64,000 nt of DNA from Candidatus Marivariicella framensis (GTDB taxonomy: Bacteria > Bacteroidota > Bacteroidia > Flavobacteriales > Flavobacteriaceae). This document shows positions 18,375 to 27,134 of this stretch, one piece after another. Where the stretch lies: contig CAJJCT010000007.1 in the NCBI GenBank assembly GCA_905182735.1, positions 44,491 through 108,490 of the forward strand. The letters run 5' to 3'. Positions within the stretch are counted from its first letter, which is position 1. Each line of letters opens with the position of its first letter. The position numbers were made by a program, and so were the translations under genes. The notes under the pieces were generated by a model. The model was not told where the DNA came from, ran no database searches, and saw only the letters and a list, made by a program, of their open reading frames with translations.

Positions 18375-19580
18375 ATGAATAAAATTAAATTTCAATTATC
18401 ATTTATGATGTTTCTTGAGTTTTTTATTTGGGGAGGATGGTTTGTAACAATGGGAACATTTCTTTCTCAATCATTTAATGCAAGCGGATCTCAACTAGCT
18501 CAAGCCTATGAAACTCAATCTATTGGAGCAATAATAGCTCCGTTTATAATTGGTTTAATAGCCGATCGTTATTTTTCAGCACAAAAAATTCTTGGATTCC
18601 TACATATACTGGGTGCAGTGATTCTTTATTTAGCAGGTACATCCGATGACTTTTTATCATTCTACCCATTTGTGTTAATCTATATGATTCTTTACATGCC
18701 AACACTAGCATTAGTAAATTCTGTTGCATTTCGTCAAATGAAAGATCCTTCTAAGGAGTTTCCTCCTATTCGAGTTTTTGGAACTGTTGGTTGGATTGTT
18801 GCAGGCTTAATAATCGGATACCTGGGGTGGGAATCTCAAAAATTATTAGCAAATACATTTTACGTAACTGCATCGGCATCAGCAATTCTTGGAGTATTTA
18901 GTTTCAGTCTTCCAGATACTCCTCCTACAGCAGACAAAGGGGATTATAGTATTAGTAAAATCTTAGGGCTTGACGCTTTATCTCTTTTAAAAGACACTAG
19001 ATATCTAATATTTTTTGTATCATCAATATTAATTTGTATTCCATTAGCGTTTTATTATCAACATGCAAATCAGTTTTTAAATGAACTTGGAATGCCAAAA
19101 GCTGCAGCAGTAATGACATTGGGGCAAGTATCTGAGGCTCTATTTATACTGTTACTTCCAATATTTTTGAAACGTTATGGTATTAAAACAACATTGATTG
19201 TTGGAATGCTTGCATGGGTTATTAGATATATTCTTTTTGCATATGGAGATATTGGTGAAAATGCATGGATGTTAATTTTTGGGGTAATACTTCATGGAAT
19301 TTGTTATGATTTCTTTTTTGTTTCTGGACAAATATACACTGATCATAAGGCAGGTAACCAGTTTAAAAGCTCTGCTCAAGGACTCATCACCCTTGCCACA
19401 TACGGCTTGGGCATGTTAGTTGGGTTTAGATTAGCTGGATACATTACAGATCAATATACAAATGCTTCAGGTCATGACTGGACACAGATTTGGATTATAC
19501 CCTCTGGATTTGCTCTTTTTGTTCTAGTCTTTTTTATGTTGACTTTTAAAAATGAAAAAATTAAATTAAAAGATGAGTAA
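18375..19580 (+). CDS. MFS permease, nucleoside:H+ symporter-like family
   Basis: 401 residues, twelve predicted helices. The N-terminal FLEFFIWGGWFVTMGTFL is the signature of the NupG/XapB-like nucleoside symporter family as found in Bacteroidota. In sugar-oxidation clusters, relatives of this permease probably import the processed sugar rather than a nucleoside. It overlaps the dehydrogenase gene by 8 bases, so the two are coupled. Inner membrane. Substrate assignment is inference from neighbours. Confidence 0.85.
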   Translation: MNKIKFQLSFMMFLEFFIWGGWFVTMGTFLSQSFNASGSQLAQAYETQSIGAIIAPFIIGLIADRYFSAQKILGFLHILGAVILYLAGTSDDFLSFYPFVLIYMILYMPTLALVNSVAFRQMKDPSKEFPPIRVFGTVGWIVAGLIIGYLGWESQKLLANTFYVTASASAILGVFSFSLPDTPPTADKGDYSISKILGLDALSLLKDTRYLIFFVSSILICIPLAFYYQHANQFLNELGMPKAAAVMTLGQVSEALFILLLPIFLKRYGIKTTLIVGMLAWVIRYILFAYGDIGENAWMLIFGVILHGICYDFFFVSGQIYTDHKAGNQFKSSAQGLITLATYGLGMLVGFRLAGYITDQYTNASGHDWTQIWIIPSGFALFVLVFFMLTFKNEKIKLKDE

Positions 19581-20703
19581 AATTCGTTTAGGTATTTTGG
19601 GTGGAGGTGGCGACTCTCTAATTGGAGTAGTTCATCGTATTGCCTCTCAAATGTTTGATAAATATCAAATTATTGGTGGGGTTTTTAACCCTAATTGGAA
19701 GGAAAATTATGATTTTGCAAAAAAAATTGATTTGCCCACAAACAGGGTTTATAAAGATTTTGAAAACTTAATAGCTGAAGAGTTAAAATTACCGGAGAAT
19801 AAAAGAATGCAAGTGATATCAATCTTGACTCCAAATTTTTTACATTATCCAATGGCAAAAAAATTAATTGAAAGTGGTTTCAATGTCATATGTGAAAAAC
19901 CTTTAACCACAAGCTATCAAGAAGCTATAGAATTAGAGTCACTAAAAAATGAGAAGAAATGTGTATTTGCAGTTACTTATACCTACACAGGATACCCAAT
20001 GGTTAGGCAAATGAAACAAATGATTTCAGATGGTGTTCTTGGAAGAATTCAAAAGGTTGATCTTCAATACTATCAAGGTTGGATCAATCCAATCATTCAT
20101 GATAGCGAAAAAAGAACTAACACTTGGAGATTAAACCCAGAAAAATCTGGCATAAGTTGTTGCATCGGAGATATTGGGACTCACGCTTTTGACATGTTAG
20201 AGTATGTTACCGATCTTAAAGTGTCTAAATTACTTTCTGACCTAAATTATATGTATGATGACAATCCGATGGATGTTGATGGTACAATATTAGTTAGGAT
20301 GGATAATGGAAGTAAAGGAGTGATAAGAACAAGCCAGATTGCTACAGGTGAAGAAAATAATTTTACAGTAGCAATTTATGGGGAGAAAGGGTCTTTAAAA
20401 TGGGAACAAGAAAATCCTAATTACTTAAATTATCTTACAGAAAATAAACCATTTCAAATTCTCAAAAGAGGAAATGTATACAATTCTGATTTTGCAGAAG
20501 ATGGAGTGAAAATACCTTCGGGTCATCCTGAAGGCATTTTTGATGCAATGGGGAATATTTATAAAGGAGTTGCAAAGGCAATTAATAAAGAAAAATCATT
20601 TTCTGGAGAATATCCTGAATTATCTGATGGAGTAAGGGGAATGTTATTTATTGAAAAAGCAATAACTTCAAATAATAACGGAAATATCTGGGTAGAACTT
20701 TAA
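19573..20703 (+). CDS. Gfo/Idh/MocA-family oxidoreductase
   Basis: 376 residues. Rossmann motif LGILGGGGDS near residue 5, the hallmark CEKPLTT near residue 109, and the catalytic-type segment GDIGTHAFDM near 200, which gives the conserved Asp and His. No signal peptide, so cytoplasmic. Such enzymes interconvert hydroxyl and keto groups on sugars with NAD(H); E. coli YcjS is a glucoside 3-dehydrogenase of this family. Between a permease and an isomerase it probably reduces an imported 3-keto sugar or oxidises its C3. Confidence 0.88.
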   Translation: MSKIRLGILGGGGDSLIGVVHRIASQMFDKYQIIGGVFNPNWKENYDFAKKIDLPTNRVYKDFENLIAEELKLPENKRMQVISILTPNFLHYPMAKKLIESGFNVICEKPLTTSYQEAIELESLKNEKKCVFAVTYTYTGYPMVRQMKQMISDGVLGRIQKVDLQYYQGWINPIIHDSEKRTNTWRLNPEKSGISCCIGDIGTHAFDMLEYVTDLKVSKLLSDLNYMYDDNPMDVDGTILVRMDNGSKGVIRTSQIATGEENNFTVAIYGEKGSLKWEQENPNYLNYLTENKPFQILKRGNVYNSDFAEDGVKIPSGHPEGIFDAMGNIYKGVAKAINKEKSFSGEYPELSDGVRGMLFIEKAITSNNNGNIWVEL

Positions 20704-20706
20704 AAA

Positions 20707-21768
20707 TTGAAAACATTGAAAACAATAAAAGGACCTGCTATATTTTTAGCACAATTTGTAGATAAAAAAGCTCCATTTAATTCTCTAGATGGAATGTGTA
20801 AATGGGCAGCAGATCTAGGTTATAAAGGAATTCAAATTCCAACTTGGGAGTCTTTCCTCATAGATATTGATAGAGCTGCTGAGAGTCAAACTTATTGCGA
20901 TGAATTAAAGGGTAAAATTAATAGCTATGGTCTAGAAATAACCGAACTTTCGACTCACCTTCAGGGCCAACTGGTTGCAGTTCATCATTCTTATGACTTA
21001 ATGTTTGATAATTTTGCTCCTGAAAAGTATAAAAACAATCCAAAAGCCAGAACAGAATGGGCTATTTCTACTGTAAAAAAAGCTGCAACAGCAAGCAGAA
21101 GACTTGGTTTGAAAACACATGCCACATTTTCAGGCGCACTCTTATGGCATACGTGGCATCCATGGCCTCAAAGACCTAGTGGATTAGTAGAAATGGGCTT
21201 TTCAGAACTAGCAAGACGATGGCTTCCAATATTAAATCACTTTGATGAAGAAGGAGTTGATGTTTGCTATGAGATTCACCCAGGAGAAGATCTTCACGAT
21301 GGGGTTACTTTTGAGCGATTTTTAAAAGCTACTAATAATCATAAACGAGTAAATATATTATACGATCCAAGTCATTTTGTTCTTCAACAACTTAATTACG
21401 TTGAATATATTGATCATTATCACGAATTCATTAAATCTTTTCATGTAAAAGATTCTGAGTTTAGACCTAATGGTAAAAAAGGAGTTTTTGGAGGTTATAG
21501 TGATTGGATCGATAGAGCAGGAAGATACCGTTCACCTGGTGATGGGCAAATTGATTTTAAACAAATTTTTAGTAAATTAACAGAATATGGCTGTGATTTG
21601 TGGGCTGTTATGGAGTGGGAATGTTGTATCAAAAGTCCTGAACAAGGAGCTAAAGAAGGAGCTAAATTTATTGAGCAACACATAATTGAAGCAACCAATA
21701 AAACATTTGATGACTTTGCTGGGGGAGAAATTGATGAAAATCATTTAAAAAAAATTTTAAACTTATAA
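20707..21768 (+). CDS. Sugar phosphate isomerase/epimerase (TIM barrel, cytoplasmic)
   Basis: 353 residues, starting at TTG (20707); the nearest in-frame ATG would remove 29 residues of the first barrel strand. Metal ligands typical of the family are visible: YEIHPGED, YDPSHFV, SFHVKDSE and VMEWECC. It has no signal peptide, unlike the first isomerase of the cluster, so the pair may act on the two sides of the membrane. Relatives such as YcjR epimerise 3-keto sugars. It lies 3 bases after the Gfo/Idh gene and 1 base before the DUF1080 gene. Confidence 0.85.
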   Translation: MKTLKTIKGPAIFLAQFVDKKAPFNSLDGMCKWAADLGYKGIQIPTWESFLIDIDRAAESQTYCDELKGKINSYGLEITELSTHLQGQLVAVHHSYDLMFDNFAPEKYKNNPKARTEWAISTVKKAATASRRLGLKTHATFSGALLWHTWHPWPQRPSGLVEMGFSELARRWLPILNHFDEEGVDVCYEIHPGEDLHDGVTFERFLKATNNHKRVNILYDPSHFVLQQLNYVEYIDHYHEFIKSFHVKDSEFRPNGKKGVFGGYSDWIDRAGRYRSPGDGQIDFKQIFSKLTEYGCDLWAVMEWECCIKSPEQGAKEGAKFIEQHIIEATNKTFDDFAGGEIDENHLKKILNL

Positions 21769-21769
21769 A

Positions 21770-22522
21770 ATGAAAAATATAATACTATTAATGGGGGCTT
21801 TTATTTTATCCTGTCAGGATGTGCCCAAAAAAAATACAACTGAATTAACTTCTTCAAAGACAGAAAAAATTGATAATTCAAAGTTAACAAATTGGACTAG
21901 TCTATTTGACGGTAAGACATTTAATGGATGGCACCAATTTAACAAGTCAGAGATGAGTCCTGCTTGGTCTATTGAGGATGGAGCTTTGGTTTTTACTCCA
22001 AATGAAAAGTATGGTGGAGGTCATAACATTGTTACTGATGGTGTATATACAAATTTTGTGTTGTCTTTAGAATGGAAGATTTCAAAGGGTGGAAATAGTG
22101 GAATTTTTTATGGAGTAAAAGAAGATTCAAAATATAGTGAAGCATACCAAACTGGCCCTGAAATTCAAGTACTAGATAATGAAAGACATCCAGATGCTAA
22201 AGCTAATCCTAAATATCATCAAGCAGGTGCCCTTTATGATTTAGTTCAACCAAGTGAGGACGTTTGTAACCCTGCTGAAAGCTGGAACCTAGTCGTTCTA
22301 AAGATCAATCATGTTTCAAACAAGGGCAGTGTAAGTCTAAATGGAACTGAAATTGCTATTTTTCCAGTTAATGGAAAACCATGGGAGGAATTAGTTAGTG
22401 GATCTAAATTTGATAATGAATCTTTTGCTGACTTTGGTAAATTTAAAACAGGAAGTATAGGTCTTCAAGACCATGGTGATGTTGTATCTTACCGTGAGAT
22501 CAAAATACGTGAGATAGAGTAA
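21770..22522 (+). CDS. DUF1080 (3-keto-disaccharide hydrolase domain) lipoprotein
   Basis: 250 residues. A lipoprotein signal (MKNIILLMGAFILSC, lipidated Cys at 15) precedes one DUF1080 domain: WTSLFDGKTFNGWHQF, a concanavalin-like sandwich with GGNSGIFYG and the C-terminal GSIGLQDHGD. Characterised DUF1080 proteins cleave 3-keto-glycosides. Together with the GMC dehydrogenase this suggests oxidation at C3 followed by cleavage in the periplasm. It closes the sugar cluster, only 3 bases before yicC. Confidence 0.88.
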   Translation: MKNIILLMGAFILSCQDVPKKNTTELTSSKTEKIDNSKLTNWTSLFDGKTFNGWHQFNKSEMSPAWSIEDGALVFTPNEKYGGGHNIVTDGVYTNFVLSLEWKISKGGNSGIFYGVKEDSKYSEAYQTGPEIQVLDNERHPDAKANPKYHQAGALYDLVQPSEDVCNPAESWNLVVLKINHVSNKGSVSLNGTEIAIFPVNGKPWEELVSGSKFDNESFADFGKFKTGSIGLQDHGDVVSYREIKIREIE

Positions 22523-22525
22523 AAT

Positions 22526-23383
22526 ATGATAAAGTCTATGACAGGTTTTGGAAAAGGTGAATCCTCTTTCGAAAGCAAAATAATTGTAGTAGAAATCAGA
22601 ACTTTAAATAGTAAAAATCTTGATATAAATTCTAGGATATCATATAACTATAAAGAATTAGAATCTGAATTCAGAAAAGAAATAGCTAATTCACTTAAAA
22701 GAGGTAAGGTTGATATTTCAATTTATGAAAAATCGGTTGGTGAAGAATCTCCTTCAAAAATTAACAAAGAAGTAGTTAAAAATTATGTTGCTCAATTAAA
22801 AAAACTATCGAAAAATAGTAAAATAGATTTTTTATCTATAGCTATGAGATTACCTGATACAATGAAAACTGAAAAAGAAGATGTAAGTGATAATGAAAAA
22901 ACTGAAGTATTATCATTGTTCAAAAATACATTGAAAAAGGTCATCGATTTTAGAAGTCAAGAAGGAAGAATTATTTTTGATGATTTTAACAATCGACTAG
23001 CTCTAATTGAGGATGATCTCAAGGCAATTTCAAAAATTGATCAAAATCGAGTTCTTTTAGTAAAAGAAAAATTAAAAAATTCTTTAGGGGAGCTTAAAAT
23101 AAATATTGATGAAAATAGATTCGAACAAGAATTAATTTATTACTTAGAAAAATATGATATTACTGAGGAAAAAGTACGTCTAAATAATCATATTAATTAT
23201 TTTAGAGAAACTTTGAGCTCCAAAGAATCAAATGGAAAAAAACTTGGATTTGTTTTGCAGGAAATGGGTCGCGAAATTAATACAATAGGGTCAAAAGCAA
23301 ATGATTTTAAACTTCAGAAAATAGTTGTTCAAATGAAAGATGAATTAGAAAAAATAAAAGAGCAACTTTTAAACTTGTTATAG
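22526..23383 (+). CDS. yicC: YicC-family endoribonuclease
   Basis: 285 residues. The family start motif MIKSMTGFGKGES and the end motif KLGFVLQEMGREINTIGSKAND are both present. YicC proteins are endoribonucleases implicated in RNA turnover. The gene directly precedes gmk in many bacteria, and here the two overlap by one base (TAG/GTG). It follows DUF1080 after 3 bases, so yicC-gmk-nadD may be transcribed from the sugar cluster or from an internal promoter that I cannot identify. Confidence 0.93.
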   Translation: MIKSMTGFGKGESSFESKIIVVEIRTLNSKNLDINSRISYNYKELESEFRKEIANSLKRGKVDISIYEKSVGEESPSKINKEVVKNYVAQLKKLSKNSKIDFLSIAMRLPDTMKTEKEDVSDNEKTEVLSLFKNTLKKVIDFRSQEGRIIFDDFNNRLALIEDDLKAISKIDQNRVLLVKEKLKNSLGELKINIDENRFEQELIYYLEKYDITEEKVRLNNHINYFRETLSSKESNGKKLGFVLQEMGREINTIGSKANDFKLQKIVVQMKDELEKIKEQLLNLL

Positions 23384-23955
23384 TGAAAACTAGAAAAATG
23401 ATTGTTTTTTCTGCTCCTTCAGGCTCTGGAAAAACTACTCTTGTGAAACATTTATTAAATATTTTTCCTGATTTAGAGTTTTCAATTTCTGCAACTACTA
23501 GACGTCCCAGGGGTAAAGAAATCAGCGGAAATGATTATCATTTTTTTAAAAAAAAATCTTTTATAGATGCAATAAAAAATAAATCTTTTATTGAGTATGA
23601 AGAGGTTTATCCCGGAACCTATTACGGAACCCTCAAGTCTGAATTAGAAAAAATATGGAAGAAAAACAAAATAGTTGTTTTTGATATTGATGTTGTTGGC
23701 GGTTTAAACATAAAAAAACAATTCTTTGAAAACACTTTATCAATTTTCATAAAACCTCCAAACATTAAGACTCTTGAAGGTCGTCTAATTAATAGACAAA
23801 CTGATAATTTAGAGAAAATTAGAATTCGAATATCAAAAGCTAAAAAAGAAATAGCTTTGTCTGATAAGTTTGATTTCACCGTAGTTAATGACAATTTGGA
23901 AATTGCTAAAGTAGAAATTGAAAAAATTGTCAGTGACTTTATATATAATAAATGA
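23383..23955 (+). CDS. gmk: Guanylate kinase
   Basis: 190 residues. P-loop APSGSGKT at about 11-18, then SATTRRPRGKEISGNDYHF, the GMP-binding segment, and EYEEVYPGTYYGT. It phosphorylates GMP to GDP with ATP. The start is GTG at 23383, overlapping the yicC stop by one base; an ATG five codons later would leave only a few residues before the first strand, so I keep GTG. It overlaps nadD by 4 bases. Confidence 0.95.
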   Translation: MKTRKMIVFSAPSGSGKTTLVKHLLNIFPDLEFSISATTRRPRGKEISGNDYHFFKKKSFIDAIKNKSFIEYEEVYPGTYYGTLKSELEKIWKKNKIVVFDIDVVGGLNIKKQFFENTLSIFIKPPNIKTLEGRLINRQTDNLEKIRIRISKAKKEIALSDKFDFTVVNDNLEIAKVEIEKIVSDFIYNK

Positions 23956-24536
23956 TAAAAAAAGGACTCTTTTTTGGTTCATTTGACCCAATTCATAATG
24001 GGCATTTAGAAATAGTTAAATTCTTTTTAAATAAAAAAATATTAAGTGACGTAATCTTTGTGATAACTCCCCAAAATCCTTTTAAATCTGAAATTAAATA
24101 TCAGGATTTTGAGAAAAGATATGAGGCAGTTGAAATAGCAACTATAAGTAATCCGAAAATTAAAATATCTGATATTGAATCAAGGCTTCCAACTCCAAAT
24201 TACACTTGTGATACACTAAAGTTTTTAAGAAATGAAAGTCCAGAAATAGAATATGTTTTTTTAATGGGTAGTGATCTATTAAAGGATTTTGATAAATGGA
24301 AAAACTTTGAGGATATTTTAAAACACCACAGTTTATATATTTATCCTAGAATTAATAAAAATTCTATTCCTGAAAAGTTTAAAATAAATGAAAAAATAAA
24401 ATTCTTTGAGGCTCCGCTTATGAAAATGTCAAGTTCTCTTATTCGCGAAAAATATAAAAATGGAGAATCTGTTAAGGATCTAGTTCCATTAGTTGTTTTA
24501 GAATTTATTAAAAAGAATAACTTGTATACTATTTAA
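23952..24536 (+). CDS. nadD: Nicotinate-nucleotide adenylyltransferase
   Basis: 194 residues. Nucleotidyltransferase motif GSFDPIHNGHLEI at about 9-21, the LMGSDLLKDFDKW segment that binds the nicotinate mononucleotide, and the C-terminal MSSSLIREK (ISSTxIR equivalent). It makes deamido-NAD from NaMN and ATP. It overlaps gmk by 4 bases (ATGA) and shares a TTAA stop with the convergent glycosyltransferase. Confidence 0.95.
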   Translation: MIKKGLFFGSFDPIHNGHLEIVKFFLNKKILSDVIFVITPQNPFKSEIKYQDFEKRYEAVEIATISNPKIKISDIESRLPTPNYTCDTLKFLRNESPEIEYVFLMGSDLLKDFDKWKNFEDILKHHSLYIYPRINKNSIPEKFKINEKIKFFEAPLMKMSSSLIREKYKNGESVKDLVPLVVLEFIKKNNLYTI

Positions 24537-25822
24537 AGGTTATCAATTATTTTGACTAATTTTTTTGTATTCTCTTCCCTGGAAAAAGGTAAAACTGAAT
24601 CAAACTCACCTTTAATTTTTTTTCCATTTAACCAATTGTCATAATTGCTTTTCAAAAATGATGTGATTAACTTAATTTCAGTAGGTTTTACCGTTAAATT
24701 ATAACTTTGTTTGGATAACAAATTTGCTGCTTCACTCTCTGTATCTCCAACCATTAAAATTGGATTTCCCGTAGCCATGTATTCAATTAATTTTCCTGAA
24801 ATCATCGTAGATTTTTTATTTTGATCAAATAAAAAATTTAAAAGTATATTTCCTTGATGCATCAAATCAACTGCTATGGAGTGATCAACATAACCATAAT
24901 ACTTAATATTTAAAACTTGCTTAAATTCTTTTAAAATTTCATCAGAAATTGAACCCGCAAAGATTATTTTGAACTTAATTTCAGGGTAAAGCTTCTTAAA
25001 GTTAATCAATGAATTAATAATTGACTTATAAGGGTGGTTTTTTGTTAATAGTCCAGTAAAAACGATTTTAAAATTCTTATTAATTTTCTTATAATCTTTA
25101 TTAAAAAGGTTCGTGTCAAAACCATTGTAAATTTTATAAAAATTTTGCTTTACTGATATTTTTGATTGCAACTCCATGTGAAAGTTTTCTGACGCAGTTG
25201 TTAAAATTGCATCTGCATTTGATAAAACTTTTTTTTCCAATAGAGAATCTTTTTTTTTGGCAAAAGGAAGTCGATAAAATGATTTGAGATAAAACATATC
25301 TGTCCATGGGTCTCTAAAATCAGCAATCCATTTTAAATTTAGTTTAGATTTTAAATGTAAACCTATCATATGGGTTGAGTGAGGGGGACCTGATGTAATA
25401 ATTTTATCAATTTTGTTATCATTTATTATATGTAAAGCCTTTTTAATAGCTGGCTTAACCCAAGAAACTCTTGCATCTGGAATAAAAAAATTTCCTCTAA
25501 TAAAACTTGCAAAATGATCTAAATTTTCTTTTTTTGAAAATTCACCTTGTGGAATTTTATTTCCATTTTTACCTTTTTTAAGTGAAGTGTAAATTTTAAG
25601 CCAATTATAAGCCTTTACATAATGAACTGAGATGCCGTCAGCCTCTTTTAATAATGATTTGTCTATAGAAGGGTACGAGGCTGATCCTAAATCAATAGTT
25701 AATACAATTGGAGAATAACCTAGTTTTTTTAAATATTTTGAAAAATACAACCACCTTTGAACTCCTGATCCTCCAGATGGTGGCCAGTAATATGTAATTA
25801 TAAGTATTGGTTTAGACAACAT
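24533..25822 (-). CDS. Glycosyltransferase family 4-like protein
   Basis: 429 residues, GT-B fold. The N-terminal domain begins ILIITYYWPPSGGSGVQRW, typical of the WcaI-like GT4 branch; FTGLLTKNHPYKS opens the C-terminal domain, and the donor-binding region near KLIEYMATGNPIL has the expected glutamate. It probably transfers a sugar in surface polysaccharide or glycolipid synthesis. It lies 32 bases after the DUF2480 gene on the same strand and may be read from the SUF operon, although the function seems unrelated. Confidence 0.85.
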   Translation of the reverse strand: MLSKPILIITYYWPPSGGSGVQRWLYFSKYLKKLGYSPIVLTIDLGSASYPSIDKSLLKEADGISVHYVKAYNWLKIYTSLKKGKNGNKIPQGEFSKKENLDHFASFIRGNFFIPDARVSWVKPAIKKALHIINDNKIDKIITSGPPHSTHMIGLHLKSKLNLKWIADFRDPWTDMFYLKSFYRLPFAKKKDSLLEKKVLSNADAILTTASENFHMELQSKISVKQNFYKIYNGFDTNLFNKDYKKINKNFKIVFTGLLTKNHPYKSIINSLINFKKLYPEIKFKIIFAGSISDEILKEFKQVLNIKYYGYVDHSIAVDLMHQGNILLNFLFDQNKKSTMISGKLIEYMATGNPILMVGDTESEAANLLSKQSYNLTVKPTEIKLITSFLKSNYDNWLNGKKIKGEFDSVLPFSREENTKKLVKIIDNL

Positions 25823-25854
25823 AGGGTCTAATATAAAAAATATAAGTAAGGAAT

Positions 25855-26364
25855 TTATTTATTTGACTTCCAAAGAGGCACAGATGAACAAGCTTCTCCA
25901 TAAGATATTTTTTTGGCAACTCCTTGTAGTTTGTTAATCAAAAATCCATAGGCAGAATCTGGTATTGAAGGATCACTACATCCTTTAATTATAATTGATT
26001 TATTAATATATTTAGTGAAATCTAATTGATTAATAGCTGATTCAAAAAGTACTGTTTCCAACTGTTCCAAATCACCTATTACAATTTTTCTTGCATATGA
26101 TTTGAGCGATGCTGCTATGAGTAGTTTAGACCATGAAGGAAGAATTGCTTCTGAACTACAGCCAACAGCAACAAATTGACTTGAATACTGTGTCCAGTCG
26201 TGATTCTTAACATAGTCTCTTATTTTGTTTTCTCGAAGAATGACCCCCTTATCTAAAATGTTTTTTAAATCAAAAAAACATCTAGTTCCTTCAAAACGTA
26301 TTTTTTCAAGGTTAATAGTAATTAAGGGACTATTTGAAACTCGATTTACAATAGGCTTATCCAT
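25855..26364 (-). CDS. DUF2480 family protein of the SUF operon
   Basis: 169 residues. I recognise DUF2480 by INLEKIRFEGTRCFFDL near the N-terminus and VAVGCSSEAILPSWSKLLIA in the middle. The family is found in Bacteroidota, usually next to suf genes. Two cysteines stand out (GCSSEA and KGCSDPSIP) plus one in EACSSVPLW. No signal peptide. It starts 4 bases after the DUF59 gene. A role in Fe-S cluster assembly or delivery is plausible from the operon only; no biochemical function is known to me. Confidence 0.8.
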   Translation of the reverse strand: MDKPIVNRVSNSPLITINLEKIRFEGTRCFFDLKNILDKGVILRENKIRDYVKNHDWTQYSSQFVAVGCSSEAILPSWSKLLIAASLKSYARKIVIGDLEQLETVLFESAINQLDFTKYINKSIIIKGCSDPSIPDSAYGFLINKLQGVAKKISYGEACSSVPLWKSNK

Positions 26365-26368
26365 AACT

Positions 26369-26692
26369 TTATAGCATTCCTAGTTCTAATTTAGCTTCAT
26401 CACTCATTAAATCTTTTGACCATGGAGGGTCAAAAGTTATTTCGACTGATGCGCTTTTAACTTCATCAATTGACATCACTTTTTCTTCTACTTCAACTGG
26501 AAGAGTTTCAGCAACAGGACAGTTTGGAGTTGTTAATGTCATTAAAATTTTAACTTCTAAATCTTCATTAACAAACACGTCATATATCAGTCCTAATTCA
26601 TAAATATCAACAGGAATTTCAGGATCAAAAATAGTTTTGATGACTCGAACAATTTTTTCTCCTAACTCATTAACATCAATCTGTGTATCCAT
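26369..26692 (-). CDS. DUF59/MIP18 (SufT-like) Fe-S assembly protein
   Basis: 107 residues. The DUF59 core is clear: IFDPEIPVDIYELGLIY, LTLTTPNCPVAE-type segment with the conserved Cys, and ITFDPPWSKDLMSDEAKLELGML at the end. Proteins of this family help mature Fe-S proteins. The gene is 1 base after sufE and 4 bases before DUF2480. Confidence 0.9.
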   Translation of the reverse strand: MDTQIDVNELGEKIVRVIKTIFDPEIPVDIYELGLIYDVFVNEDLEVKILMTLTTPNCPVAETLPVEVEEKVMSIDEVKSASVEITFDPPWSKDLMSDEAKLELGML

Positions 26693-26693
26693 T

Positions 26694-27119
26694 TTAATTC
26701 AATTGTGTTTGATATGCAATTGCATACATTTTTAGTTGTTTAATCATAGACAAAAGTCCATTTGCTCTTGTAGGGGAAAGGTGCTCTTTTAAACCTATTT
26801 CATCTATAAAGCTTGTGTCTGCAGCTAAAATATCTGAAGGATGTTGTTCAGAAAAAACTCTCAAAAGTAAAGCAATAATTCCCTTAGTAATAATGGCATC
26901 GCTATCAGCTGTATATATAATTTTATCTTTTTTTAATTCTGCATAAACCCAGACTTTGCTTTGGCAACCTTTAATGATATTATTATCTGTTTTATTTTTT
27001 TTATCAATAATTGGTAATGATTTGCCAAGTTCAATCATATATTCATAACGTTGCATCCAATCCTCAAATAGTCTAAACTCATCTATAATTTCTTTTTGTA
27101 TGCTAGTTATTGATTTCAT
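26694..27119 (-). CDS. sufE: Cysteine desulfuration protein SufE
   Basis: 141 residues. The acceptor cysteine C52 lies in IIKGCQSKVWV, and LSPTRANGLLSMI is the conserved C-terminal motif. SufE takes persulfide sulfur from SufS and passes it to SufB. It follows sufS after 15 bases. Complete and of normal length. Confidence 0.95.
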   Translation of the reverse strand: MKSITSIQKEIIDEFRLFEDWMQRYEYMIELGKSLPIIDKKNKTDNNIIKGCQSKVWVYAELKKDKIIYTADSDAIITKGIIALLLRVFSEQHPSDILAADTSFIDEIGLKEHLSPTRANGLLSMIKQLKMYAIAYQTQLN

Positions 27120-27134
27120 GATTAAATTTACTAA

